44,640 nucleotides of DNA from Gammaproteobacteria bacterium SG8_30 (GTDB lineage: Bacteria; Pseudomonadota; Gammaproteobacteria; Steroidobacterales; Steroidobacteraceae), in assembly GCA_001303245.1 (NCBI GenBank), contig LJNS01000012.1, positions 1-44,640 of the forward strand, in the 5' to 3' direction. Below, one piece after another: positions 31,393 through 41,200 of the stretch (its first letter is position 1; each line of letters starts with the position of its first letter). The notes beneath the pieces were generated by a model that worked only from the letters and a program-made list of their open reading frames with translations, did not search any database and was not told the DNA's origin. The translations under genes were made by a program, and so were the position numbers.

Positions 31393-32760
31393 TCAGGCGC
31401 CGCGAGCCAGCGCCTCGGCCAGGCCCGTGTAATCCGCAGGCGTGAGCGAGCCGAGCCGCGCCGCGACGTCCGGAGGCAGGTCCAGGCCCGCCACGAAGAC
31501 CCGCAGCTCCGCCGGGCCCACGCGCCGTCCGCGGGTGAAGTCCTTGAGCCGCTCGTAGGCGTCGGTGACGCCGTAGCGGCGCATGACGGTCTGAATGGCC
31601 TCTGCCAGCACTTCCCAGTTGGCATCGAGGTCGACCGCCATGCGCTCCGGGTCGGGCTCGAGCTTGGCGACGCCGCGCAGTACCGAGCGAAGCGCGAGCA
31701 CGACGTGCCCGAGCGCCACGCCGAGGTTGCGCTGCACCGTCGAGTCCGTCAGGTCGCGCTGCCAGCGGGAGAGCGGAAGCTTGTCCGACATGAAGCGGAG
31801 CAGGGCGTTGGCGAGCCCGGCGTTGCCCTCGGCATTCTCGAAGTCGATCGGGTTGACCTTGTGCGGCATCGTCGAAGAGCCGACCTCACCCGAAACGGTT
31901 CGTTGCCGGAAGTACCCGAGCGAGACATAGCCCCAGACGTCGCGGCAGAAATCGATCAGTGCGGTGTCGTAACGCGCGAGGGCGTCGCAGTACTCGGCCG
32001 TCCAGTCGTGCGGCTCGATCTGGATCGTGTAGGGGTTGTAGGCGACACCCAGCGACTCGACGAACCGGCGCGCGACCTCCGGCCAGTCCGCCTCCGGAAA
32101 CGCCGCGACGTGGGCGTTGAAGTTGCCGACCGCGCCGTTCATCTTGCCGAGGACTCCGACTGCGTCGAACCGCGATGCCAGCGATTCGAGGCGAGCCAGG
32201 AAATTGGCCATTTCCTTGCCGAGCGTGGTCGGGCTCGCCGGCTGCCCGTGGGTGCGGGACAGCATCGGCACGGCGGCTTGGTCGTGGGCGAGGCTGCGCA
32301 AGGCCGCCGCCAGCCGTCGCATCAGGGGCTGCAGCACCTGAGCGCGCGCATCGCGCAGCATGAGTGCGTAGCTCAGGTTGTTGATGTCCTCGGACGTGCA
32401 GGCGAAGTGCACGTACTCGAGCTGCGCCGGCGTCGCGCCCGCAGCCGCGAGCCGCTCGCGCACCAGGTACTCGACCGCCTTGACATCGTGATTGGTGCGC
32501 GACTCGATGTCCTTCACCCGTCGCGCCGCGTCGAGGCCTGATTCGCTCGCCAGGCGGTCGAGCTCCTCGAGGACCCCGTGACTCAGCGGGCCCGGACGGC
32601 CGACCGTCGGCTCGGCCGCCAGGTGCCGGAACCAGAGCGCCTCGACGCGAATCCGGTACCGGATCAGGGCCGCCTCGCTGAAGTAGTCGGCAAGCTCGCC
32701 CAGGTGGTGGGCGTAGCGGCCATCCAGAGGCGAGAGCGCGGTGAGTCGTGCATCAGTCAT
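31393..32760 (-). CDS. purB: Adenylosuccinate lyase
   Basis: This 455-residue fumarase/aspartase-superfamily enzyme cleaves SAICAR and adenylosuccinate in purine synthesis. Signature GSSTMPHKVNPIDFENAEGN carries the catalytic serine loop. Other conserved parts are SPLDGRYAHHLGELADYF at the N-terminus, HFACTSEDINNLSYAL and SRTHGQPASPTTLGKE. Length and motifs match the E. coli type. ATG 32760 is in the divergent gap shared with fumC. Confidence 0.97.
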   Translation of the reverse strand: MTDARLTALSPLDGRYAHHLGELADYFSEAALIRYRIRVEALWFRHLAAEPTVGRPGPLSHGVLEELDRLASESGLDAARRVKDIESRTNHDVKAVEYLVRERLAAAGATPAQLEYVHFACTSEDINNLSYALMLRDARAQVLQPLMRRLAAALRSLAHDQAAVPMLSRTHGQPASPTTLGKEMANFLARLESLASRFDAVGVLGKMNGAVGNFNAHVAAFPEADWPEVARRFVESLGVAYNPYTIQIEPHDWTAEYCDALARYDTALIDFCRDVWGYVSLGYFRQRTVSGEVGSSTMPHKVNPIDFENAEGNAGLANALLRFMSDKLPLSRWQRDLTDSTVQRNLGVALGHVVLALRSVLRGVAKLEPDPERMAVDLDANWEVLAEAIQTVMRRYGVTDAYERLKDFTRGRRVGPAELRVFVAGLDLPPDVAARLGSLTPADYTGLAEALARGA

Positions 32761-32789
32761 GCGGCTGCGGCCCGATGTTAAGATGCCGA

Positions 32790-32795
32790 ATTCTA
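32790..32795 (-). promoter_or_regulatory. TAGAAT box upstream of purB
   Basis: TAGAAT on the minus strand lies about 29 bases before the purB ATG in the 104-base gap with fumC (32761-32864). A TTAAGAT stretch nearby on the plus strand could serve fumC. No -35 is clear for either. Confidence 0.35.
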
Positions 32796-32864
32796 CCGCA
32801 AGCCGACCGCCGTCCCGGCGAGGGGACGCGGAATCCCGGCCGGCATGGATTGGCCCGCGACCCG

Positions 32865-34265
32865 ATGACGCAGCAAGACACGAGAATTGTCCGGGACAGC
32901 ATGGGCGAGCTGCGCGTTCCCGCAGGGGTGCTGTGGGGCGCGGGGACCCAGCGCGCGATCGGTAACTTCGACATCGGTGGCATCGCGATGCCGGGCGCCT
33001 TCATCCGCGCCCTGGGTCTGGTCAAGTGGGCCGCGGCGCGCGCGAATGCCGGACTGGGGGAACTCGACGCCGCCCTGGCCGCGGCCATTGCCGACGCCGC
33101 ACTCGAGGTGGCCGAGGGACGTCACGACGCGCAGTTTCCCGTGGACGTCTTCCAGACGGGTTCCGGTACCAGTTCGAACATGAACGCCAACGAGGTGATC
33201 GCGTCGCTGGCCGAAAGGCGCCTGGGCCGGCCGGTGCACCCCAACGACCACGTCAATCGCGGCCAGAGCAGCAACGACACCGTGCCGACGGCGATCCACG
33301 TGGCTGCATCGCTCGGGCTCACGCATCAGGTGCTGCCCGCGCTCGAGGGACTCGCAGAAGCCGTCGACCGGGCCGTCGCGCGGGTCGGTCACCACGTGAA
33401 GACGGGGCGCACGCACCTGATGGATGCCCTCCCCGTGACGCTCGCCCAGGAGTTCGGGGCATGGCGCAGCCAGGTGCTCGACTGCATCGAGCGGCTGCAC
33501 GACTGCGAGCCCCGCCTGCATCGCCTCGCGCAGGGCGCCACCGCCGTCGGCACGGGGCTCAATGCCCATCCCGATTTCGGCGCGACGGTCGCGCGACTCC
33601 TGAGCGAGCGAACGGGAACGGGCTTCGTGACCGCGCCCGACCCGTTCGTGGCGCTCGCCTGCCAGGACACCCTGGTGGAGCTGTCGGGCCAGTTGCGGGT
33701 AACGGCCGTCTGCCTGACCAAGATTGCCGACGACCTGCGATGGATGAACTCGGGGCCGCTCGCAGGCCTCGGGGAAATCACCCTGCCGGCGCTGCAGCCG
33801 GGCTCGAGCATCATGCCGGGCAAGGTCAACCCTGTGATTCCAGAGGCGGTCGCCATGGCCGGGGCCGCGGTGATCGGCCACGATGCATCGGTGGCGGTCG
33901 CGGGCCAGTCCGGCAATTTCCAGCTGAACGTCATGCTGCCGCTGCTCGCACACGCGCTGCTCTCGAGCGAGACCCTCGTGGCAGGGGCCGCGCGGGCGCT
34001 CGCGGAGCGTGTCTTCGAGGGGCTCGAAGTCCGCAGCGATCGCCTGGGTGCGGCGCTGTCGTGCAACCCCGTGCTCGTCACCGCGCTCAATCCGGTCATC
34101 GGCTACGACCGCGCGGCGGCGATCGCCAAGCGGGCCTACGCCGAGGGGCGGCCCATCGTCGACGTCGCCGCCGAGGAGACGGGCATGGACCGCCTGGAAC
34201 TCGAACGCCTGCTCGATCCCGCGCGTCTCGCAATGCGCGCGGCTCGCGCAGGGGAGGGGTCGTGA
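32865..34265 (+). CDS. fumC: Class II fumarate hydratase
   Basis: This 466-residue iron-independent fumarase converts fumarate to malate. Hallmarks are DSMGELRVP at the N-terminus, QTGSGTSSNMNANEVI, HPNDHVNRGQSSNDTVPTA, GRTHLMDALPVTL and the loop GSSIMPGKVNPVIPEA. ATG 32865 starts the homologous region; the preceding frame to 32748 is an extension into purB DNA. The stop overlaps the next start as GTGA at 34262-34265. Confidence 0.97.
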   Translation: MTQQDTRIVRDSMGELRVPAGVLWGAGTQRAIGNFDIGGIAMPGAFIRALGLVKWAAARANAGLGELDAALAAAIADAALEVAEGRHDAQFPVDVFQTGSGTSSNMNANEVIASLAERRLGRPVHPNDHVNRGQSSNDTVPTAIHVAASLGLTHQVLPALEGLAEAVDRAVARVGHHVKTGRTHLMDALPVTLAQEFGAWRSQVLDCIERLHDCEPRLHRLAQGATAVGTGLNAHPDFGATVARLLSERTGTGFVTAPDPFVALACQDTLVELSGQLRVTAVCLTKIADDLRWMNSGPLAGLGEITLPALQPGSSIMPGKVNPVIPEAVAMAGAAVIGHDASVAVAGQSGNFQLNVMLPLLAHALLSSETLVAGAARALAERVFEGLEVRSDRLGAALSCNPVLVTALNPVIGYDRAAAIAKRAYAEGRPIVDVAAEETGMDRLELERLLDPARLAMRAARAGEGS

Positions 34266-34924
34266 CGGCAGCCGTCCACGTGCCGCTTCACCGGCTCTCA
34301 GGACCGGAGCTGCGGGAGCGGGTGCGCGCGCGACTGGCCGCTGCCCGGTGGCCGGCCAACGAGCTGCGGATCGGTCCCTTCCCGCCGGCTGTCACGGCGC
34401 GCATTCGTCACCTGTTCCCGCCATCGCCGCGACCCGCCGCCGTGCTGGTCCCGCTGGTGGAACGGCCCGACGACGGGCTGACCGTGCTGCTGACGTATCG
34501 CTCCCGTCACCTGCCGCACCACGCCGGCCAGATTTCCTTCCCGGGCGGAGCGCTCGAGGCCGCCGACGCCGACCCGGAGTCCGCCGCCCTGCGCGAGACC
34601 GAGGAAGAGGTCGGCCTGTCGCGAGACTTCGTGGACATCGTCGGCCGTCTTCCCGATCACGTGGTGATCAGCGGGTTCCAGGTCACCCCGGTGGTGGCGC
34701 TCGTGCGACCGGGATTCGACCTGCGGCCCGACCCGACCGAGGTCTCGGCCGTGTTCGAGGCCCCGTTGCGGCACCTGTTCGATCCTGCTACCCATCGGCG
34801 GGTCGTCCGTCGCATCGGGGAGGAGGACCTGGAGACCTTCGACCTGCCCTGGGAAGGTCACAACATATGGGGCGCGACCGCTGGCATGCTGCTCACCCTG
34901 CGCCAACTGCTGCTCGAGGACTGA
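34262..34924 (+). CDS. Nudix hydrolase, CoA pyrophosphatase type (NudL-like)
   Basis: This 220-residue protein has the CoA-cleaving Nudix subfamily signature LTYRSRHLPHHAGQISFPGG. Its Nudix box is GALEAADADPESAALRETEE, continuing EVGL, with the small insertion normal for this subfamily. Homologs split coenzyme A into 4'-phosphopantetheine and 3',5'-ADP. Start GTG 34262 overlaps the fumC stop by four bases. It is followed three bases later by mazG, so fumC, this gene and mazG form one unit. Confidence 0.9.
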   Translation: MTAAVHVPLHRLSGPELRERVRARLAAARWPANELRIGPFPPAVTARIRHLFPPSPRPAAVLVPLVERPDDGLTVLLTYRSRHLPHHAGQISFPGGALEAADADPESAALRETEEEVGLSRDFVDIVGRLPDHVVISGFQVTPVVALVRPGFDLRPDPTEVSAVFEAPLRHLFDPATHRRVVRRIGEEDLETFDLPWEGHNIWGATAGMLLTLRQLLLED

Positions 34925-34927
34925 GCA

Positions 34928-35713
34928 TTGTCGGTAGAGAGACTCGTCGAGATCATGGCCGCGCTGCGCGACCCCGAGCGGGGCTGCCCGTGGGACCTGG
35001 AGCAGGACTTCGGGAGCATCGCTCCCTACACGCTGGAGGAGGCCTACGAGGTCGCCGATGCCATCGAGCGAGGCGACCTCGGCGCACTGCGCGAGGAGCT
35101 CGGCGACCTGCTGCTGCAGGTGGTGTTCCACGCCCGCATGGCCAGCGAACAGGGGGCGTTCGACTTCGAGGACGTGGCCGCAGGCATCTGCGACAAGATG
35201 GTCCGGCGGCATCCGCACGTCTTCGGCGATGCGAAAGTGGACTCGGCGGCGGCGCAGACCGCGGAGTGGGAGAGGCTCAAGGCCGAGGAGAAGGCGGCAC
35301 GCGGTGGCGGCGGGCTGCTGGACGACGTGCCGGTCGGCCTGCCGGCGCTCACGCGGGCCGCCAAGCTCGGCCGGCGGGCCGCCCGGGTGGGATTCGACTG
35401 GCCGGGTCCGGAGGGACCGCGTGCCAAGATCGACGAGGAACTCGCGGAAGTCGACGCCGTCGCGGCGGCGGGGGCCCGGCACGCGGACGTCGAGTCGGAA
35501 ATCGGCGACCTGCTGTTCGCGGTCGTGAACTACTCGCGCCACCGCGGCGTCGACCCCGAGAAGGCCTTGCGTGGAGCCAACGAGCGGTTCACGCGGCGCT
35601 TCCGCCACGTGGAGCGTCGCCTCGCCGAGCCCCGTCCCGATGGCGACCCGGTCACGCTCGAGCAGCTGGATCGCTGGTGGGACGAGGCCAAGCGGCAGGA
35701 GGCAGGAGAGTGA
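34928..35713 (+). CDS. mazG: Nucleoside triphosphate pyrophosphohydrolase MazG
   Basis: This 261-residue protein has two MazG repeats. The first is CPWDLEQ, LEEAYEVADAIE and REELGDLLLQVVFHARMA, carrying the E-E-x-x-E/D metal site. The second is DEELAEVDAVAA with ESEIGDLLFAVVNYSRH. It hydrolyses NTPs to NMP and pyrophosphate, removing damaged nucleotides and tuning stringent signalling. The start is TTG 34928, three bases after the preceding stop; the first conserved residues follow at once, leaving no other choice. Confidence 0.94.
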   Translation: MSVERLVEIMAALRDPERGCPWDLEQDFGSIAPYTLEEAYEVADAIERGDLGALREELGDLLLQVVFHARMASEQGAFDFEDVAAGICDKMVRRHPHVFGDAKVDSAAAQTAEWERLKAEEKAARGGGGLLDDVPVGLPALTRAAKLGRRAARVGFDWPGPEGPRAKIDEELAEVDAVAAAGARHADVESEIGDLLFAVVNYSRHRGVDPEKALRGANERFTRRFRHVERRLAEPRPDGDPVTLEQLDRWWDEAKRQEAGE

Positions 35714-35745
35714 GGCGTTCAGGGTCGGTTCATGCCCGTTTCCCC

Positions 35746-35751
35746 TACAAT
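35746..35751 (+). promoter_or_regulatory. TACAAT box for a leaderless PepSY gene transcript
   Basis: TACAAT ends six bases before ATG 35758 with no ribosome binding site between. It is the probable promoter -10 of the PepSY/two-component unit. Confidence 0.5.
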
Positions 35752-35757
35752 TCGCGC

Positions 35758-36057
35758 ATGCGGAGGTCGATCCTCACTGCAGTCGCAACGCTCGTGCCGG
35801 CGATCGTGGCCGCCGGCACGATTGCGGTGCCGGCCGCAGCGGCCGGCGGGGGCATTGCACCCCCGGCGCGGGTGCTGGCGAAGGGCCTCACCCTCGACGA
35901 GGCCGTGGCCCGCGTCGAAGCGCGGTATGGCGCGCGAGCCGTGCGGGCGGAGGAGGACAGGGAAGGGGAGCGTCGCGTCTACCGGATCAGGCTGCTGTCC
36001 CCGGACGGCCGGGTATTCGAGGTCGTCGTCGACGCCGACTCCGGCGAGGAGGAGTAG
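35758..36057 (+). CDS. Secreted PepSY-domain protein
   Basis: This 99-residue protein has a signal peptide at residues 1-29 (MRRSILTAVATLVPAIVAA then a cleavage region near AAA-GGG). The mature part, LTLDEAVARVEARYGA to VYRIRLLSPDGRVFEVVVDADSG, is a single PepSY domain. It probably acts in the periplasm. It is 6 bases before a response regulator gene. PepSY proteins placed next to two-component systems are thought to modulate their sensor; that role is inferred here. Confidence 0.88.
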   Translation: MRRSILTAVATLVPAIVAAGTIAVPAAAAGGGIAPPARVLAKGLTLDEAVARVEARYGARAVRAEEDREGERRVYRIRLLSPDGRVFEVVVDADSGEEE

Positions 36058-36063
36058 GGTCCC

Positions 36064-36735
36064 GTGCGGGTGCTGGTGCTCGAGGACGAGCCGGCGCTGC
36101 GCGAGCATCTCGCACGGCGTCTTCGTGACTCGGGCTTCGTCGTCGACGAGGCGGCGGACGGCGTCGAGGGCGAGTACGCGGGCCTCGAGTTTCCGCTGGA
36201 CGTCGCGATCGTGGACCTCGGGCTGCCGGGCCGGCCGGGCCTCGACGTGATCCGCGCCTGGCGAACGGCCGGCCGGGCCTTCCCGATCCTGATCCTCACC
36301 GCCCGCGACCGCTGGCAGGAAAAGGTCGAGGCTCTCCAGGCCGGCGCAGACGACTACGTCACCAAGCCGTTCCAGTTCGAGGAGGTCGCAGCGCGGCTGC
36401 AGGCGCTGCTGCGGCGCTCGGGGGGCTGGTCGCAGCCCGTGCTGCGATCCGGCGACCTGGAACTCGACACGGCGGCACAGCAGGTGCGGGTCGAGGGACG
36501 TGCCGTCGAACTGACGGCCTTCGAGTATCGCCTGCTCGAGTACCTGATGCTCCGCGCGGGACAGGTCGTCTCCAAGGCCGAGCTCACGGAGAAGCTCTAC
36601 GAGCAGGACTTCGAGCGCGACAGCAACGTGATCGAGGTCTTCGTCGGCCGCCTGCGCCGCAAGCTCGATCCCGAGGGGCGGCTACAACCCATCGAGACCC
36701 TGCGCGGACGCGGCTACCGGGTGGCCCGCGACTGA
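36064..36735 (+). CDS. OmpR/PhoP-family response regulator
   Basis: This 223-residue regulator has a receiver domain (residues 1-120) with acidic pocket LEDEP, phosphoacceptor D51 in VDLGLPG, the T-A-R switch LILTARD and K101 in TKPFQF. The C-terminal winged-helix DNA-binding domain shows LTAFEYRLLEYLM and NVIEVFVGRLRRKL with TLRGRGYRV. It starts at GTG 36064. It is closest in style to PhoP/QseB regulators, but target genes are unknown. The partner kinase starts 2 bases after its stop. Confidence 0.95.
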   Translation: MRVLVLEDEPALREHLARRLRDSGFVVDEAADGVEGEYAGLEFPLDVAIVDLGLPGRPGLDVIRAWRTAGRAFPILILTARDRWQEKVEALQAGADDYVTKPFQFEEVAARLQALLRRSGGWSQPVLRSGDLELDTAAQQVRVEGRAVELTAFEYRLLEYLMLRAGQVVSKAELTEKLYEQDFERDSNVIEVFVGRLRRKLDPEGRLQPIETLRGRGYRVARD

Positions 36736-36737
36736 CC

Positions 36738-38102
36738 GTGCCGCCCCGGCCGTACTCGCTCGTCAACCGCCTCGTCGTCGGGCTCGGCCTGTTGAGCGTC
36801 GTCCTGTCGGCGGTCGCCGCCGTGGCCCTCGATGCGCTGTTCCGTAGGAATGCCCTCGAGGCACGCTACGACGTGCTGGATGCCCAGGTGATCGCCCTGA
36901 TCGCGACGGCGGACCTCGATCCGTCCGGGAACCTGGCGCCCGCCACGCTCGCCGAGGCGCGGCTCGCCACCCCCGGCTCAGGGTTGTATGCCGAGATCCG
37001 TGCGTCCGACGGCTCCGTCACCTGGAGATCGCCGTCCACGACGGGCAGTGGCCTTGCGCTCGAGGCCCGCCCGGCGGTCGGCTTGCGGCAGACCGAGAGG
37101 GTCTCGCTTTCGGACGGCACCCGCGTGCTGGCGCAGTCCCTGGGGGTCAGCTGGGAGACCGGCGACGGACCGGCGCGGACGTTCTTCCTGAGCGCTGCGG
37201 AAAGCCTCGAGCCCTACTACGAGGAGGTCGCGCGCGTCCGTCTCTGGCTCGCCGCGGGAGCAGGCCTCCTGATGCTGGCGCTCGTCACGGCGCTGTCGCT
37301 GGGGCTCAGGTGGGGCCTGCAGCCGCTGCGCCGGCTCGAGCGGGAGATTGCGGAGGTCGAGCAAGGCGGCAGGGAGCTGCTCGGGGCGGGCTGGCCGAGG
37401 GAGCTCAGCGGAGTGACAACCAACCTCAATGCGCTGCTCGCAGGCGAGCGGACGCGCCTCGCGCGATACCGGACGACGCTCGGCAACCTCGCGCACAGCC
37501 TCAAGACCCCCATCGCGGCGCTGAAGGCGATCGCCTCCTCCGCGGATCCGGGCACGCGCTCACAGGTGGAGCCGCCGCTCGAGCGCATGCAGTCGATCGT
37601 CGAGCACCAGCTGCGACGTGCGGTGCTGGCCGGCGCCGGCTCGACCGTCGCGGCCGTGTCGGTCGCAGGACCGCTGCAGGACCTTCTAGGGGCGCTGCGC
37701 AAGGTGTACCGGGACAAGTCCGTCGCCTGCGAGCTCGAAGTGCCGCCGACCCTCGCCTATCCGATGGAAACCGGCGACCTGCTCGAGCTGGCCGGCAACC
37801 TGCTCGACAACGCCTTCAAGTACTGCCGCGCCAGGGTGGTGCTCCGCGCGCGAAGCCGCGAGCGGGCGGACTGGCGCAGGCCGGGTCTCGAGATCGAGGT
37901 ACTGGACGACGGCCCCGGGATTCCCGCGTCGGACCGGCAGCGCGTGCTCGAACGGGGGGTCCGCGTCGACGAGTCGGTCGACGGACAGGGCATCGGGCTT
38001 GCATCCGCGCGCGACGTGGCGGCCGCCTATGGGGGATCGGTCGAGGTCGACGGGGGACCGCTCGGTGGCGCCCGCGTCCGCGTGTTGCTGCCGGGACGCT
38101 GA
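36738..38102 (+). CDS. Sensor histidine kinase (PhoQ-like)
   Basis: This 454-residue membrane kinase has transmembrane helices at about residues 10-32 and 169-191 flanking a periplasmic sensor of about 135 residues. A HAMP-like segment follows (PLRRLEREIAEVEQGGRE). The phosphoacceptor is H253 in NLAHSLKTPIAAL, a form seen in PhoQ-type kinases. The ATPase domain has the N box LAGNLLDNAFKY, G1 LDDGPGIP and G2 GQGIGLASARDVAAAYGG. The start is GTG 36738. It pairs with the upstream regulator and the PepSY protein. Confidence 0.94.
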   Translation: MPPRPYSLVNRLVVGLGLLSVVLSAVAAVALDALFRRNALEARYDVLDAQVIALIATADLDPSGNLAPATLAEARLATPGSGLYAEIRASDGSVTWRSPSTTGSGLALEARPAVGLRQTERVSLSDGTRVLAQSLGVSWETGDGPARTFFLSAAESLEPYYEEVARVRLWLAAGAGLLMLALVTALSLGLRWGLQPLRRLEREIAEVEQGGRELLGAGWPRELSGVTTNLNALLAGERTRLARYRTTLGNLAHSLKTPIAALKAIASSADPGTRSQVEPPLERMQSIVEHQLRRAVLAGAGSTVAAVSVAGPLQDLLGALRKVYRDKSVACELEVPPTLAYPMETGDLLELAGNLLDNAFKYCRARVVLRARSRERADWRRPGLEIEVLDDGPGIPASDRQRVLERGVRVDESVDGQGIGLASARDVAAAYGGSVEVDGGPLGGARVRVLLPGR

Positions 38103-38104
38103 TC

Positions 38105-38283
38105 TTGACGCGCTCCGCCTCGCCGAAGCACGCCTCCCAGGAGGGCCTGCTGCTCACCGATCGGCGCGCGCTCGAGCACCTCGCGGAGCGGATCCGGGAA
38201 CGCGAGCGCCGTCGCCAGCCGGTCTCGCGCGAGCTTGCCACCTACGAGCGGCGGCTTGCCGCGGCGTCCGGACGTGCCGCGGG
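38105..38283 (+). pseudogene. hrpA: N-terminal part of HrpA in a different frame (apparent frameshift)
   Basis: From TTG 38105, two bases after the kinase stop, this frame encodes LLTDRRALEHLAERIRERER and [17 protein letters not shown], which match the usual HrpA N-terminal arm. At about 38278-38284 homology jumps to the frame of the helicase body. Removing one G from the GGG at 38281-38283 would join the two smoothly into [13 protein letters not shown]. The indel may be a sequencing error in a G run. Confidence 0.7.
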
Positions 38284-41200
38284 CGGCGCGCCGCGCATCC
38301 GTACCCCGCCTGTCCTATCCGGCGGAGCTGCCGGTGAGCGGGCGCGTCGCCGAGATCACCGAGGCCATCGCCGGTCACCAGGTGGTGGTCGTCTGCGGCG
38401 AGACGGGCTCCGGCAAGACGACACAGCTGCCGAAGGCATGCCTCGCCGCTGGTCGCGGGCTCACGGGCCTCATCGGGCACACACAACCGCGTCGCATCGC
38501 TGCTCGCAGCGTCGCGGCGAGGCTGGCCGCAGAGCTGTCCGTGCCCCTGGGGGAACAGATCGGATTCAAGGTGCGCTTCGCGGAGACTGCGTCAGAGCGG
38601 ACGCTGGTCCGGGTCATGACCGACGGCATCCTGCTCGCGGAGGTCCGCGACGATCCGGACCTGCTGCGCTACGACACGCTGATCGTCGACGAGGCCCACG
38701 AGCGCAGCCTGAACATCGACTTCCTGCTCGGGTACCTCAAGCGCTTGCTTCCCCGCCGACCGGACCTGCGCGTCGTGATCACCTCGGCCTCGATCGACCC
38801 CGAGCGGTTCGCCCGTTTCTTCGACCAGGCGCCGATCATCGAGGTGTCCGGTCGCGGCTGGGCGATCGAGACGCGCTACCGGCCGCTCGGCGCGGACGAG
38901 GACGACGATCTCGACCCGGGGCTCATCGCCGGCATCGTCGACGCCATGCGCGAACTGGGCGGCGCCGCGCCCGCCGATGCCGGGGACGTGCTGGTCTTCC
39001 TGCCCGGCGAGCGGGAAATCCGCGACGCGGCGGACGCGCTGGGCCAGGCCTTCGGCCCGGCGCTCGAGCTGCTCCCCCTGTTCTCGCGATTGAGCTGGGC
39101 CGAGCAGCAGCGGGTCTTCGAGCCGGGGCCGCGCCGGCGCGTGGTGCTGGCCACGAACGTGGCCGAGACCTCCCTGACCGTACCGCGCGTTCGCGCGGTG
39201 GTCGACTCGGGACTCGCCCGTATCGCGCGCTACAGCGCCCGCAGCAAGATACTTCGCCTTCCCATCGAGCCCGTCTCGCAGGCGAGCGCCAACCAGCGGC
39301 AGGGGCGCTGCGGCCGCGTTGGGCCCGGGATCTGCATCCGCCTCTATCCCGAGGAGGATTTCTCTTCCCGCGAGCCGTTCACGCCGCCCGAGATCCTTCG
39401 TACGAATCTCGCCAGCGTCATCCTGCAGATGGAGGTGCTGGGCCTCGGATCCATGGAGGAGTTCCCGTTCCCGGATCCGCCGGACCGGCGTCTGGTCAAC
39501 GACGGCTACCGGCTGCTGCAGGAGCTCGAGGCGGTGGACGGGGCCCGCGTCGTCGCCGACCTGGGCCGGCAGATGGCCCGGATCCCGGTGGATCCACAGC
39601 TCGCCCGGATGCTGGCCGAGGCGCGCCGTTTCGGGGCGCTCGAGGAGGTGCTCACGCTGGTCGCCGTTCTGAGCATCCAGGATCCGCGCGAGCGTCCGGC
39701 GGAGCAGCGCGCCGCGGCGGACGAGCGTCACGCGGCCTTCGCGGATCCCCGCTCCGACTTCCTGTCACTGCTTAATCTCTGGCGCGCCTGGCGCGAGGTC
39801 CGCTCCGCGCGCAGCGGGTCCCAGGCGAGGCGCTGGTGCCGGGAGAACTTCCTCTCGGCGGCGCGCATGCGCGAGTGGGAGGAGCTGCGGGGGCAGCTGG
39901 CCGAGCTGATCGCGGAGCTCGACTGGCAGGTGAACAGGGAGCCCGCCTCGCCCGATGCCGTGCATCGCGCGGTGTTGCCGGGACTGCTGAGCCACATCGG
40001 GGAGAGGACCGAGAAGGGCGACTACCTGGGCGCGCGCGGGCTGCGGTTCGCCATCTGGCCGGGCTCACCCGTTCGCGACCGTCCGCCGCGGTGGCTCATG
40101 GCGGCGACGCTCGCCGAGACGCAGCGCGTCTACGCGCGTACGGTCGCGGCGGTAGAGCCCGCCTGGATCGAGACGGCGGCCCACCACCTCGTGCGCAGGA
40201 CCTACGGCGATCCCGAGTGGCTACCGGAGCGAGGCTACGTGTCCGCACACGAGACCGTCACGCTCTACGGACTCACGCTCGCCGCGGGACGTCGCGCCAA
40301 TTTTGGCAGCATCGACCCGGTTGCCGCGCGGCGCATCTTCGTGGAGGAGGCGCTGACGCACGGGCGCTGCCGCCTGCGGGCCCGCTTCCTCCGGCGCAAC
40401 GCGCGTACCCGCGAGAGGATCGAGGCAATCGAGGCGAGGTTGCGGCGGCGCGGTGTGCTGCTCGACGAGGAACTGATCACCGCGTTCTACCTGGCGCGGA
40501 TCCCGGAACGCGTTCACAGCATCGGTGCGTTCGAGCGATGGCGCCGCGAGGCCGAGCAGCGGGATCCCGGTTTGCTCGAGTTTCAGGATTCCGACGTGCG
40601 CCCGGTGTCCGCTCCGCTGATCGACGTCGAACAGCTTCCGGACCTCTTGCCGCTCGCGGGCCACCCGCTCGAGCTCGTCTATCGGTTCGAGCCGGGTGCC
40701 GACGACGACGGCGCCACCGTGGAGGTGCCGCTGCCGCTGCTGCCGCAGCTGCACGCGGCCGAGCTTGAGTGGGGCGTGCCGGGATGGCGACACGAGCACC
40801 TGACCGTGCTCATCCGGGGCCTGCCCAAGCCGGTGCGGCGGCTCCTGGTGCCGGCGCCGGACGTTGCCTCGAAGTGTCTCGCCGAAATCGATGCGGGGCC
40901 GGGCGAGGGGCTCCTGGAAGCGGCGGCACGCTGGCTGTCGCGCTACGCGGGAACGCCGATCGCGCCGGCCGAGCTACGCGCCGTCGGCGTCCCCGCGCAC
41001 TTGCGCCTGAACCTGCGCGTGCGTGACCTTCAGGGAAGGGTGATCGGGGAGAGCCGCGACCTTGAGGCGCTACAGCGCGATCTGAGGCCGGCCCAACAGC
41101 GCGCACGGCGGGCGGTTGCCGAGGACCTCGTGCGGGAGGGCGTCAGGAGCTGGGACTTCGGAGCGTTGCCCGACGGCGTGGAGCTCGAGCGCGGCGGCCT

